Below, in pieces: positions 25,101-34,936 of a stretch of 64,000 bases of DNA. The DNA comes from Sipunculus nudus (taxonomy: Eukaryota; Annelida; Sipuncula; Golfingiida; Sipunculidae): the NCBI GenBank assembly GCA_026874595.1, contig CM049316.1, forward strand, positions 55,129,676 to 55,193,675, given 5' to 3'. Every line of letters begins with the position of its first letter. Position 1 is the first letter of the stretch. The notes beneath the pieces were generated by a model. It ran no database searches and was not told the DNA's origin. It saw only the letters and a list, made by a program, of their open reading frames with translations. The position numbers and the translations under genes are program-made.

Positions 25101-26055
25101 ATGCTTTTATAGTCTTTTCAGTAACTTTTCAGTAACTTTTCGATACTTTTTAGTAACTTTTCGATACTTTTCAGTGTTTAGAAAGACCCAACAAAGTTGG
25201 ACCCTGCCAGTATGAAGGCATGTGCACTGCTGAGTGTTCACTTCATGAAAATATAGTGATTGTACATACTTGGTTGTGTTAATAACATGCATGGCCTTTA
25301 TTATATTATATATTTTGAACCTGCTCACTGGGTTTGCCTTAATTTGTATTGACATTTCATGATTGGGCAACTGTATCATCCCTCTGCCCTATAGCTAGGG
25401 CTGTTATGCTCTGCTATCTCTGGCTAATACGAAGATAATATGGAACAAGTCAGTAAATAACATACAAATACCACTGGATTCAAATGATACTCAATATAAA
25501 TCACTGAAAAATACTAGTAATTGTTATGATGCTGGTACATCAACAAACTCTGTTCTCAAAGTATCTCTCAATGAGAGCATAAAAATCAAGAGTGAACACT
25601 AACTACCATGTATTGTATAGAACTGACAGGCATGTAACTTTGCTAGGCCACATGACACAAAAGAAGAAATGCAATGTACCATGCAATACAGTAGTGATAC
25701 TGTGATAATGTACCCTTCATGTTTTAACTAAATATGTTTCATTTTTTTCATTCATCCATATTTCTCAGGTCTCCTTAAGTATTATTATACTGATTTATAT
25801 CCCTGAATCATGACAAATATGGACGATATATGTGACAACATTGATAGATAGGTAAGACAGTTTACTGGAGCATCACATCACCTTGACCCTTGTGTCATCT
25901 TCACCAAACTCTTTCCCAAAATTATCCAGGCCTAGCGTAGGTTGTGTTGTGTCTTGGATAAAACAGTTGTCCACGTATCTCCGGAAAATGGAACTCTTCC
26001 CCACACCGTATTCCCCGCACAACACCACTTTGTGGACAGGAACTCCTGTTGCCAT
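19267..26055 (-). CDS. Rab-like small GTPase with Gln-to-Ile at the catalytic position (two exons)
   Basis: Exon 1 (26055 down to 25882, donor AAG|gtgatg) and exon 2 (19701 down to 19267, acceptor tttttgttgcag|GTTG) join in phase 0 to give a complete 202-aa protein, the usual Rab length. Visible motifs: P-loop GEYGVGKSS (14-22), switch-I PTLGLD with Thr40, G3 WDTAGIERF (62-70), G4 NKSD (120-123), G5 SCK (153-155) and C-terminal GCCS for geranylgeranylation. A role as a membrane-trafficking switch is inferred from the family. In canonical Rabs the residue after DTAG is Gln and drives GTP hydrolysis; here it is Ile67, which predicts slow or absent intrinsic and GAP-stimulated hydrolysis. Ras, Rho and Ran are less likely given the CC tail and YYRGA motif. 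I cannot name the subfamily. Confidence 0.9.
20766..24068 (+). mobile_element. Helitron/Helentron-like non-autonomous element, copy A
   Basis: The 5' end carries the palindrome GACCCATGGGTC (20772-20783) and ACTCAGCTG (20789-20797). The 3' end has an imperfect 11-bp stem, CTCAGTTGATT and AGTCAGCTGAG separated by TAC, followed at once by CTAA (24065-24068). A hairpin just before CTRR is the hallmark of Helitron 3' ends. Inside are about eight TGACCTTGACCTTTGACC units (20930-21950), a 278-bp tandem array (22636-23480) and a block shared with copies B and C (TATTCTGGGGGGT, CCCCATAGCTC, AGGTCACAGTGACCTAATTT). No Rep/helicase frame is present. Confidence 0.6.
22259..23650 (+). repeat. 278-bp tandem array with paired GGTGGCGCCACC palindromes
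   Basis: The palindrome or close variants occur at 22636, 22915, 23190 and 23468 (spacing 275-279), with a second series at about 22765, 23039 and 23320 (spacing 274-281). Each unit thus holds two. Between them the units share CAAACCACTGCAGAGATATG, AGTGATTTTAACCCAAGGCA, TTATAAAGCTATCCAAGGGC and TTTCCTGATTGGTC. A first, unlinked copy of the palindrome is at 22259. Confidence 0.8.
25882..26055 (-). CDS. Rab-like GTPase, exon 1 (start Met to switch I)
   Basis: 174 nt, 58 codons from MATGVPVHKVVLCGEYGVGK to EDDTRVK. The Met sits eight residues before the first beta-strand, as in other Rabs, so the start is well placed. The phase-0 donor matches the phase-0 acceptor of exon 2. Confidence 0.9.
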
Positions 26056-27237
26056 GACGGCGCTATGGTTGCAACTTTAACCTCTGGTGTGGCAGCATTC
26101 AGTTGTACTGAAATTGAACAAAATAGGCTATTTCATGAATTGGTGGTTTCCCTACATACAAACAGGAAACTTTACAATACACATATTGGTAAACCAGGAT
26201 GTCATATTGAAATGATAGCCAATAAGGAAACATTTAAAGCAGGTGAGTTGAGACTAATTACCATACTAAGAAGACCAAGGAGATAACAGACTGGAGTATC
26301 AAGTGAGAGTTCTGCTGTCTCGAATGTTGCTGACAGGGGTCATAAAACTCGCTCCTCAAAGGCACACAGAGATGCCGCTGATAAGACCGGCGCTAATTGA
26401 TACAGCGCGAGGGACCCCCCTTCAGCGTGACTTCAGAACATCTCATTAATTCCCGGCTGCGGTAAACATGGGCAATAATACAAGAACAAAGCCGTCAGTG
26501 CAGAGTGGGCGATGGCTTTTCATCAAATTGAAAGTCATCCAGTCATAAAGGTCATAATATTTAGTTATTGACAGAATACTTTAATACAAGGGTAATTATT
26601 AATATATGTCAGAAATGTTGGAACTGATGTAAATTTTTATAATTCCGAAGTTATTCAGGGAAAGTAAGGTTTACTTTTACCAGTCATCCGTCATGAATCA
26701 CAGCAGAAGTCAATGCAGAGTGACCCCATCTATCTAAAAATTGATCCAGTGATTCTTCAACACAAGACCTCTCTAGATATATTTGTAACGCATAATTCTT
26801 GACAGAACAAACCATTTGCACATTCATTATTCCGGTCAATGTTATTCCAGTGATTTACCGCTCAGTTACTGGATATATTGCTCTCCACTTCAGCGAGCTA
26901 CAGCAGATCGCGGAAGTTACATCTAGCAGACTCGCTTTATCAAAGGCCGTGCCGCCACTGCATCTGACACCACGGCACAATAGGTGCACAATAGAGTTAA
27001 TGGGCTTATCAGGTCTTACTTGCAATTAGCGCACGACTAACACTCAAGGCTTCTGACAGTTGATACTCCAGTCTGTAATCTCCTTGCTAAGACTAAGGTC
27101 TGGTATATGAGCCACTTCTGCATTCAGAAGGGCTGATATTAGTATTGATCCATAAAGTAGATATACTAGAATGGCTTTGATTTTGAAGTCACAAAAACAG
27201 ATATATGTCTCCCTTATGGAACCCAATCCCTTAATTT
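26056..27237 (-). promoter_or_regulatory. Probable promoter/5' region of the Rab-like gene
   Basis: The sequence 5' of the start codon is richer in CpG and GC than its surroundings (26330-26480 and 26880-26980), as expected of a broad metazoan promoter. No TATA box at a sensible distance is evident, and the transcription start cannot be placed. Short open frames here have no recognisable product. Confidence 0.3.
26276..27084. repeat. Near-perfect 27-bp inverted repeat bounding about 810 bp
   Basis: The left arm (26276-26302, starting CAAGGAGATAACAGACTGG) and the right arm (27058-27084, complement starting CAAGGAGATTACAGACTGG) agree at 26 of 27 bases and end in GAGTATCAA. GCGCTAATTG also occurs inside both halves in inverted orientation. 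Possible MITE termini; no clean target duplication was found. Confidence 0.6.
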
Positions 27238-27239
27238 AA

Positions 27240-27600
27240 GAGAGATTATGCTGATCTACCCTTGAAGATCAAGGTCAAGTTCACCAGTTTCTAATTTTCT
27301 GAGATCATGGTTGGAACAATTGGGTATCATATTTAAGGGGAAAATATGCAATTCTTCAAAAGTTATGGGGTTCACAAAATCCCTAGATCTGACCTAAAAG
27401 ATCAATGTCAAGGTCACAAGCTTTTGAGCTCCTCCCTGATCTTGGCTATACAACTTGTGTGTATAACTTGAGAAGAAAAATAAATATTGAAAAGCTATGG
27501 GGTAAAGGAAATCTTACATTCTGCAGATCTGAAACTGAATATCACAGTCAATGTAAGCAATTTATGTGATAAGAAATAACCTGAAAAGTCACTTGAAAAA
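27240..27600 (+). repeat. ACCTTGAAGGTCA-family tandem repeat, copy 3
   Basis: Two to three units of about 140 bp. They contain GAAGATCAAGGTCAAGTTCA, GGGGAAAATATGCAATTCTT, CAAAAGTTATGGGGTTCACA and TCAATGTCAAGGTCACAAGC, the same order as the copies at 8930 and 44640. Confidence 0.65.
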
Positions 27601-27944
27601 AATGAAAACTTAGGATATCTATGTCCGTATAGGTGCAAAAAAAACTGTTTGCTTGTATGGTGTCATATATTTAATAAGATTTTGTGTCCCCAGAAGCTAA
27701 AATTTAACCAGAAAAAACATGTTTCAAATTGCTTGTTGTTACTGTTAGTAGCAGAAACAAAGGTAAGATAGAGACAAACTAGGCAAATAGTTTTCCAGAT
27801 CAGAAATAAACTTATATGCATGATGACTGTGAAACAGTCCCCCCCCCCTTCACTATTTAGGGAAGTGCAGCAGTGGAAAAAACAGACTGACATCAGATAC
27901 CACATATTTCAAGATGTTATATTTTATATATAACAAACTATATA

Positions 27945-28009
27945 AATATATATATATATTTATATATATAAATACATATATATATATATTTATATATTTA
28001 TATATATAA
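27945..28009. repeat. Interrupted (TA)n microsatellite
   Basis: Runs of TATATA broken by AAATA and TTTATA steps, largely self-complementary. Confidence 0.85.
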
Positions 28010-29709
28010 CCAATAATACACACTGTGGTCATTTAAATATCATTCAAGTTGAATTATATATCGAACCTGTACCAGAACTGATTGATATCTGCACTTATAT
28101 GACCCTTTTGTGTCACAATGTTGACACAAGCATAAACAACAATCACACCAGCTTTATCAGTTCAAGGTATAACACCGGGAAATGAACTGGTTTGCACCTT
28201 AAACTAAACAAAATGCTGCCTGTACATGTAATTGTTTCAAGTATATTTCCTGCTCAAATTAACAAAACACTAGTAAAAGGTACCAGATTTACAAAACCAT
28301 ACCTGTTTGTAAGAGCGTTTTTATCATTCTTGGGAAGTCAGTAGGACCCTACAATCAGTCTTAGTACAATCAAACAATTATTTCCTTGAAAGTTCACTGC
28401 CTTGCCTGACACATGATATATTGCAAGCACAACAGGGTCAGTATTCAGATTCAGGAGAATCAGAAATTTGAAGAAATTTGTTTAGAAAATATTTCTGTCA
28501 TATTAAACCATACACACAAAAGGATTGCATAATTTCTTCTGGAATCATATGAAGATTGGGCAGAGATTAAATAACTAATAAAGCCCTTCTTTACATCTGT
28601 ATGTTTGTTTTTCTTTTTGATCTTCAAATTACATTAAAGAAAAATTATTAAAAGGATTTAACAGAGATTATTGTGTCTTTTAAGTCAGGGTGTATTTTCA
28701 TGAAGGGGGAATTAATTTAGTACTGTTACACAGGTGAAGAAGAAATGATTAAGCAATGAAGAGGGAATTTTATATGTAAAATACAAAATTATCACAATCT
28801 TGAGGCAGGGTCAGTTTTTTGCCTGTTTTGTAAATCTGTGTTCAAGGTATAACCTCCTACAAGTGCTGACATCAGGTGGTGGAATTTGGTACAATCAGAA
28901 AGATTGGTTTTGAAGCAAGAAATATTTGACAAAATTAAAATCCAAGTCAGTAAAAATAGCATCCTGGTGGATTTCCAGCAAACTTCTCCAAATTGGTGGA
29001 GTATCATTGCATGGACAATAAATTCATCTGAGGCTAGAAGCCAACTGATTTGGCTGAGGAGTTCTGAATGACCATCAGTCATGGGCCAAAGAAGAACTGA
29101 TCTGATTACGGTGTGGATATGGCATATGATCTGCTTCAGATACAGTGACACACAAATGGCCTAAGCTTGCATTCCTTAGAATGCAGATTTCATGTTTAAA
29201 TTATTATCAAATGTACCATGTCAGGTGAAGGTTACAATAAAGATCCATTTTCTGACATGTCCTTGCATTAAGTGGGTAACCTTCATCTTCAAGGTTTTTA
29301 TCACACTTGACCTGTTTTCTGTCTAACATTGAACATTCCACGACAAAGTCACATTTCAATGACCTTTGTAAACAACTCTTCTTAAAACAGCCCATCAAAT
29401 TATAAATAAACTTCTGTGTGCTAGCATTTGTATGGCTTGGTTTAATAAATCAACCACAGACAGTGAGACTACACACAGAAATACCAACTTTTTATGTTGT
29501 GGAGTCTCTTTTGGGACACCTGGGCTCGTGTATGGATATGTGCCAATCTACAACTCTAAGTGTCCATATTTCCTGTTTACAAACAACAAAATCATGAACA
29601 TGGTGGTAGTGATTTTATATTCTGATATGACTGGGGATATCAGTTTCAACATATTAATCCTGCATGAAAAGATGGTTATTGTTTCACTCATTCTGTGTTT
29701 GTGTGTGTC

Positions 29710-30095
29710 CTCAGATATATATGAAGAATGATAAAATGTATGTTAGAGAAATTTGACATATAGGTTGGTAATATTAAAATCTCCAAGTGATTTAATTTTG
29801 GTGTACCTCCCAGTGTTAATAACCGCCAGATAAGCATTTTGTGGGGTGTTATAGCATATTTGTTTATACAAAGGATATCACGTGACAATATCATATGATG
29901 TCCTCAAGATATATGAAGAATGATAAAATGTATGTTATAGAAATTTGACATATAGGTTGGTAATATTAAAATCTCCAAGTGATTTAATTTTGGTGTACCC
30001 CCCAGTGTTAATAACCGCCAGATAAGCATTTTGTGGGGTGTTATAGCATATTTGTTTATACAAAGGATATCATGTGACCATATCATGTGACCATA
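29710..30095 (+). repeat. 191-bp direct tandem duplication
   Basis: Two nearly identical copies start TCCTCAGATATATATGAAGA (29710) and TCCTCAAGATATATGAAGAA (29901). Both contain TTGACATATAGGTTGGTAAT, AACCGCCAGATAAGCATTTT and CAAAGGATATCA(C/T)GTGAC. The few differences imply a recent duplication. Confidence 0.9.
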
Positions 30096-31604
30096 TCATA
30101 TGACGGCTACCTCTGAAGTGCAAGTTGTTATGTCACAGAGGACAGTGACGTCATTCTATTCTCTCTCTCAACCTAGCTGGCTCCCCTTGCAGCAAAGACC
30201 CAAAGCACTCGATTATCTAGGATTGTACTCAGTGTAGCACATGCTTCATCCTTAGAATAACAACGCTGCTGGTTCACCCCCCCCCCCCCCCCCACCCTAC
30301 CCCAAACACACTTTCTTTCATGATCCACAACAAAATCCAGTAGGAACTTCCCTGGCAAATGTCCCAGACCTGCATAATTATCAAGGAAATCAATAAAGGG
30401 GCCCCATCACCTATCTAACCTTTATAAACTAAAGGTAATCCCTTGGAGCTTTTATGGAAATAAGCCAGAAAACTTTGATAACATCACAAACAGTCTGCTT
30501 GTTTGTTTATATCAACCTGTTTATAATATGTGGGGAACCGGCAAAATAATCTAAACAAATTCAACAAGGGCATCTGGCGGCAAGTCAGATTAACCAGAAC
30601 TTTCCAAATGGCGTTTTTAAACAAGTGACCATTCTACCTCAGCATATATGCAACCTACCACCTTAGGTTACATGTTTTTCTGTTTGTCAACATTTCTGTG
30701 TTTACAAACATGTTGTTGATAAACAAATTCATACATCCTTCACAGAGGCCTTGTAACAACTTTTCATACCCAAAATTACCCTCAGTTCATTAATATATAC
30801 ACAGAGGAAGCCAGAATTCACATAAATTCTTTTTAAAAGGTAGGTGAATGGGCACCTTTTAAGTAGTTTTAGTGGGATACTGCTGACTGACAAACAAACA
30901 CAAACACACATGAAAACATAACCTCCTTGGCAGAGGCAATTAAAAGAATGTTATCCATTCTGCAGTTTGTAATCTCTCATGGATGTGCTGTATCCATTCA
31001 CTCCTGGAAAGAAATATGGCAATTTTGTGGTTAATACCATGGCCAGGGGTCTGGATGTGGTGAATTATTCAAACAGGACAAAAACTACCAAATACTATCA
31101 TGACTCAAGTACCTGAACCAATGTACAATATATGCTCTATGTGATATTGAAACTCAGGTCAGACTGAAACTGATCAGCATATTTCACTGTAGTTTTAAAC
31201 ATGATTTCTCATGTCATTCAGAAGAAAACTAGCATTTTGTACACAGGACAAAATCCCTAGGCATGCAGGTATGTGAGAAATGTTAACTTTGACCTACAAA
31301 GAATCTGAAATTCGGGATATTTACTTGCCAGGTGTAGATGTATAAATTATTCATGAAAAGAGCCAAAACCTTATCAGGTTAGAAAACCCATAAGATACAT
31401 ATATGCTGTGATAATAAGAAGCAGGTGTATGGTTTGAGTGTGGTGAACTATTCATACAGGACATAAACTGACAACGGCTGTCACGACTCTGGTGCTTGAA
31501 CCAATGTACTACTACTATATGTACCACAAAACGTGTCAACTCAGACCAGGCTGAAACTGATCTGCATATCCTGATGTAAACCTGCGATGAGTGAGTAAAC
31601 AAGG

Positions 31605-33903
31605 GGAAAATGAAGAGACAAGGGATAATGCAGAGGCAGGGGATAATGATGAGGCAGGGCATAATGATGAGACAGGAGATAATGCAGAGGCAGGGAATAA
31701 TCCTGAAGAAAGGGGATAATGCAAAGGCAGGGGATAATGCTAAAGAAAGGGGATCCATAATGATGAGACAGGGGATAATGATGAGACTGGAGATAATGCA
31801 TAGGCAGAGGATAATGCAGAGACAGGAGATAATGCTGAGGCAGGGGATAATGCTAAGACAGATGATAATGCTGAGACAGGAGATAATGAAGAGGCGGGGG
31901 ATAATGAGACAGGGGATAATGCAAAGGCAGGGAATAATGCTGAGGCAGGACAAAATGCTGAGACAGGAGATAATGCAGAGGTAGGGGATAATGCTGAGAC
32001 AGGAGATAATGCAGAGGCAGGGAATAATCCTGAAGAAAGGGGATAATGAGACAGGGGATAATGAGACAGGAGATAATGCAGAGGCAGGGAATAATCCTGA
32101 AGAAAGGAGATAATGAGACAGGAGATAATGAGACAGGAGATAATGCAGAGGCAGGGAATAATCCTGAAGAAAGGAGATAATGAGACAGGAGATAATGAGA
32201 CAGGAGATAATGCAGAGGCAGGGAATAATCCTGAAGAAAAGAGATAATGAGACAGGAGATAATGAGACAGGAGATAATGCAGAGGCAGGGAATAATCCTG
32301 AAGAAAGGGGATAATGAGACAGGAGATAATGCAGAGGCAGGGAATAATCCTGAAGAAAGGAGATAATGAGACAGGAGATAATGAGACAGGAGATAATGCA
32401 GAGGCAGGGAATAATCCTGAAGAAAGGGGATAATGAGACAGGAGATAATGCAAAGGCAGGGGATAATGCAAAGGCAGGGGATAATGCTGAAGAAAGGAGA
32501 TAATGAGACAGGAGATAATGCAGAGACAGGGAATAATCCTGAAGAAAGGGGATAATGAGACAGGAGATAATGCAAAGGCAGGGGATAATGCAAAGGCAGG
32601 GGATAATGCTGAAGAAAGGGGATCCATTATGATGAGACAAGGGATAATGCTGAGGCAGGGGATAATGATGAGACAGGGGATAATGCAAAGGCAGGGAATA
32701 ATCCTGAAGAAAGGGGATAATGAGACAGGGGATAATGCAAAGGCAGGGGATAATGCAAAGGCAGGGGATAATGCTGAAGAAAGGGGATAATGAGACAGGA
32801 GATAATGCAAAGGCAGGGGATAATGCAAAGGCAGGGGATAATGCAAAGGCAGGGGATAATGCTGAAGAAAGGAGATAATGAGACAGGAGATAATGAGACA
32901 GGAGATAATGCAGAGACAGGGAATAATCCTGAAGAAAGGGGATAATGAGACAGGAGATAATGCAAAGGCAGGGGATAATGCAAAGGCAGGGGATAATGCT
33001 GAAGAAAGGGGATCCATAATGATGAGACAAGGGATAATGCTGAGGCAGGGGATAATGATGAGACAGGGGATAATGAGACAGGAGATAATGCAGAGGCAGG
33101 GAATAATCCTGAAGAAAGGGGATAATGAGACAGGAGATAATGCAAAGGCAGGGGATAATGCAAAGGCAGGGGATAATGCTGAAGAAAGGGGATCCATAAT
33201 GATGAGACAAGGGATAATGCTGAGGCAGGGGATAATGATGAGACAGGGGATAATGAGACAGGAGATAATGCTGAGGCAGGGAATAATCCTGAAGAAAGGG
33301 GATAATGAGACAGGAGATAATGAGACAGGAGATAATGCAGAGGCAGGGAATAATCCTGAAGAAAGGGGATAATGAGACAGGAGATAATGCAAAGGCAGGG
33401 GATAATGCAAAGGCAGGGGATAATGCTGAAGAAAGGAGATAATGAGACAGGAGATAATGAGACAGGAGATAATGCAGAGACAGGGAATAATCCTGAAGAA
33501 AGGGGATAATGAGACAGGAGATAATGCAAAGGCAGGGGATAATGCAAAGGCAGGGGATAATGCTGAAGAAAGGGGATCCATAATGATGAGACAAGGGATA
33601 ATGCTGAGGCAGGGGATAATGATGAGACAGGGGATAATGAGACAGGAGATAATGCAAAGGCAGGGAATAATCCTGAAGAAAGGGGATAATGAGACAGGGG
33701 ATAATGCAGAGGCAGTGGATAATGCAAAGGCAGGGGATAATGCTGAAGAAAGGGGATCCATAATGATGAGACAGGGAATAATGCATAGGCAGGGGATAAT
33801 GCTGAGACAGGAGAAAATGATAAGGCATGGCATAATGATGAGAAAGGAGATAATGATGAGGCAGGAGATAATGAGACAGGGGATAATGCTAAGGCAGGGA
33901 ATG
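31605..33903. repeat. 2.3-kb minisatellite of 15/18-bp units with a 180-bp higher-order repeat
   Basis: Basic modules are GATAATGAGACAGGA (15 bp), GATAATGCAGAGGCAGGG and GATAATGCAAAGGCAGGG (18 bp), and AATAATCCTGAAGAAAGG (18 bp). They combine into longer units, with a marker GGATCCATAATGATGAGACA near 31750, 32620, 33010, 33190, 33571 and 33753. The step 33010-33190 is exactly 180 bp and almost identical. Because every module is a multiple of three without stops, all frames of the minus strand and parts of the plus strand are open for hundreds of codons. The minus frames reach 825 and 767 codons of Ser/Pro/Leu/Ile/His/Cys-rich sequence. I read these as repeat by-products, not genes. Confidence 0.92.
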
Positions 33904-34936
33904 ATATGTACAATGCTGGTTTTCAAATATATGCTGAAGCTTCTACTGTTATCTATATATACAGCAAAGACAGACACTGATCTGGCTATATATAGATACA
34001 GGTCCTCAGAATGTAACTGTTTATAACATATATAGCACTGCATACAACATATCTTGTTTTGTTTTGACTAGTGCAATACATACCATCACACAAATTACCT
34101 GCCACAAACTGAATTGTACATACTGAACACTGTTATGAAAAGAAAATCTACATGTAGGTAACCTGATTTCCCAATCGTCAAAACAACAAGTTTGTTATAC
34201 TCTACAAAAAGTGGATAATGTTCAGTATTATTTCTTCAACTTGATCAAAACAAATTCAAGGTCATAAATTGACTTTCAAATTAAATCTCAAGTATAAATA
34301 TTCTTGTCAATAAGAAAAGATAAATTCACCTTAAATCTATCCAGAAATTAGATCATAACATGAACTGCATTTTTACAATCATGTCCAGGTGCCAAACTGG
34401 AAGAGAACTATTAACACCACACAGGCTTCATCATTACATGGGCCCTTACGTGTCAGCCTGATATTTTCTATAGCTGATGATCAGTTGCGCAATGCTGAAT
34501 GGATTCCTAGGTCTACAAAGGTTACATGACATGTTAGTTCTATTTGGAACCTTAATTTTAAATGATTTAAATAAATACATCAATCTAGTTCACTGCTTTA
34601 AAGGGATTGTTCAATTCTATAAATGAAAATACAATGATATTTCAACAAAGATGAAAATTTAAACACCTTATTCTCTCTATAATTGGAATATGCAGGTTTC
34701 CATGTATGACACTCATTTTGCTAATGTTTTATATGACTGAGAATTTGTAATAGTTTTGCCCCTCTTAAAATTAAACAATCTACCATCTTAGAGTGGCTGT
34801 ACGAGTCATAGTGAAAACTGTGTTGAAAATCTTGATGATAAAACATTCTATGTCATTATTTACTAATAACACCCATCATATCCTGCATGGCTGTTCAATA
34901 TCTAATGAATTACAAACATGTCTCCAATTGATTATT
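33904..34936. other. Unique AT-rich spacer
   Basis: No coding or RNA feature is supported between the minisatellite and the 180-bp array element. Confidence 0.5.

Larger units (their letters stand above)
20531..25187. repeat. Large fold-back repeat with AAAAGTACTGAAAAGTTAC arrays
   Basis: Units of about 230-260 bp containing GTAAACACCAAAAA, AGACTGTCAGTAAAGTTAG, CAAATTGTGTGCT and GACTGAAAAGCAC lie in plus orientation at 20531-20765 and 24072-24340. They lie in minus orientation at about 24540-25187. The outer ends mirror each other: TTCTTTCTAAACACCGAAAA at 20531 and its complement (GTGTTTAGAAAGA) ending at 25186. A Helitron-like element sits between the two plus-orientation units. All of this is inside the intron of the GTPase gene. 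Confidence 0.65.
27601..31604. other. Non-coding AT-rich region
   Basis: No gene is supported. It contains a C-run near 27838-27847, an interrupted TA tract (27945-28009), the 191-bp duplication at 29710-30095 and 17 C at 30277-30293. A 119-codon minus frame (28792-29151) and an overlapping plus frame have no recognisable motif or splice context. Confidence 0.5.

Noticed and set aside
28792-29151. 119-codon minus-strand ORF as a gene
   Set aside because: No recognisable motif, no flanking splice or promoter evidence, and a competing plus-strand frame over the same bases.
31351-34043. Very long minus-strand open frames (825, 767 and 428 codons) as protein-coding genes
   Set aside because: They are overlapping frames of the same minisatellite whose modules are multiples of three without stops. 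The product is pure low complexity, with no domain, splice logic or conserved start.
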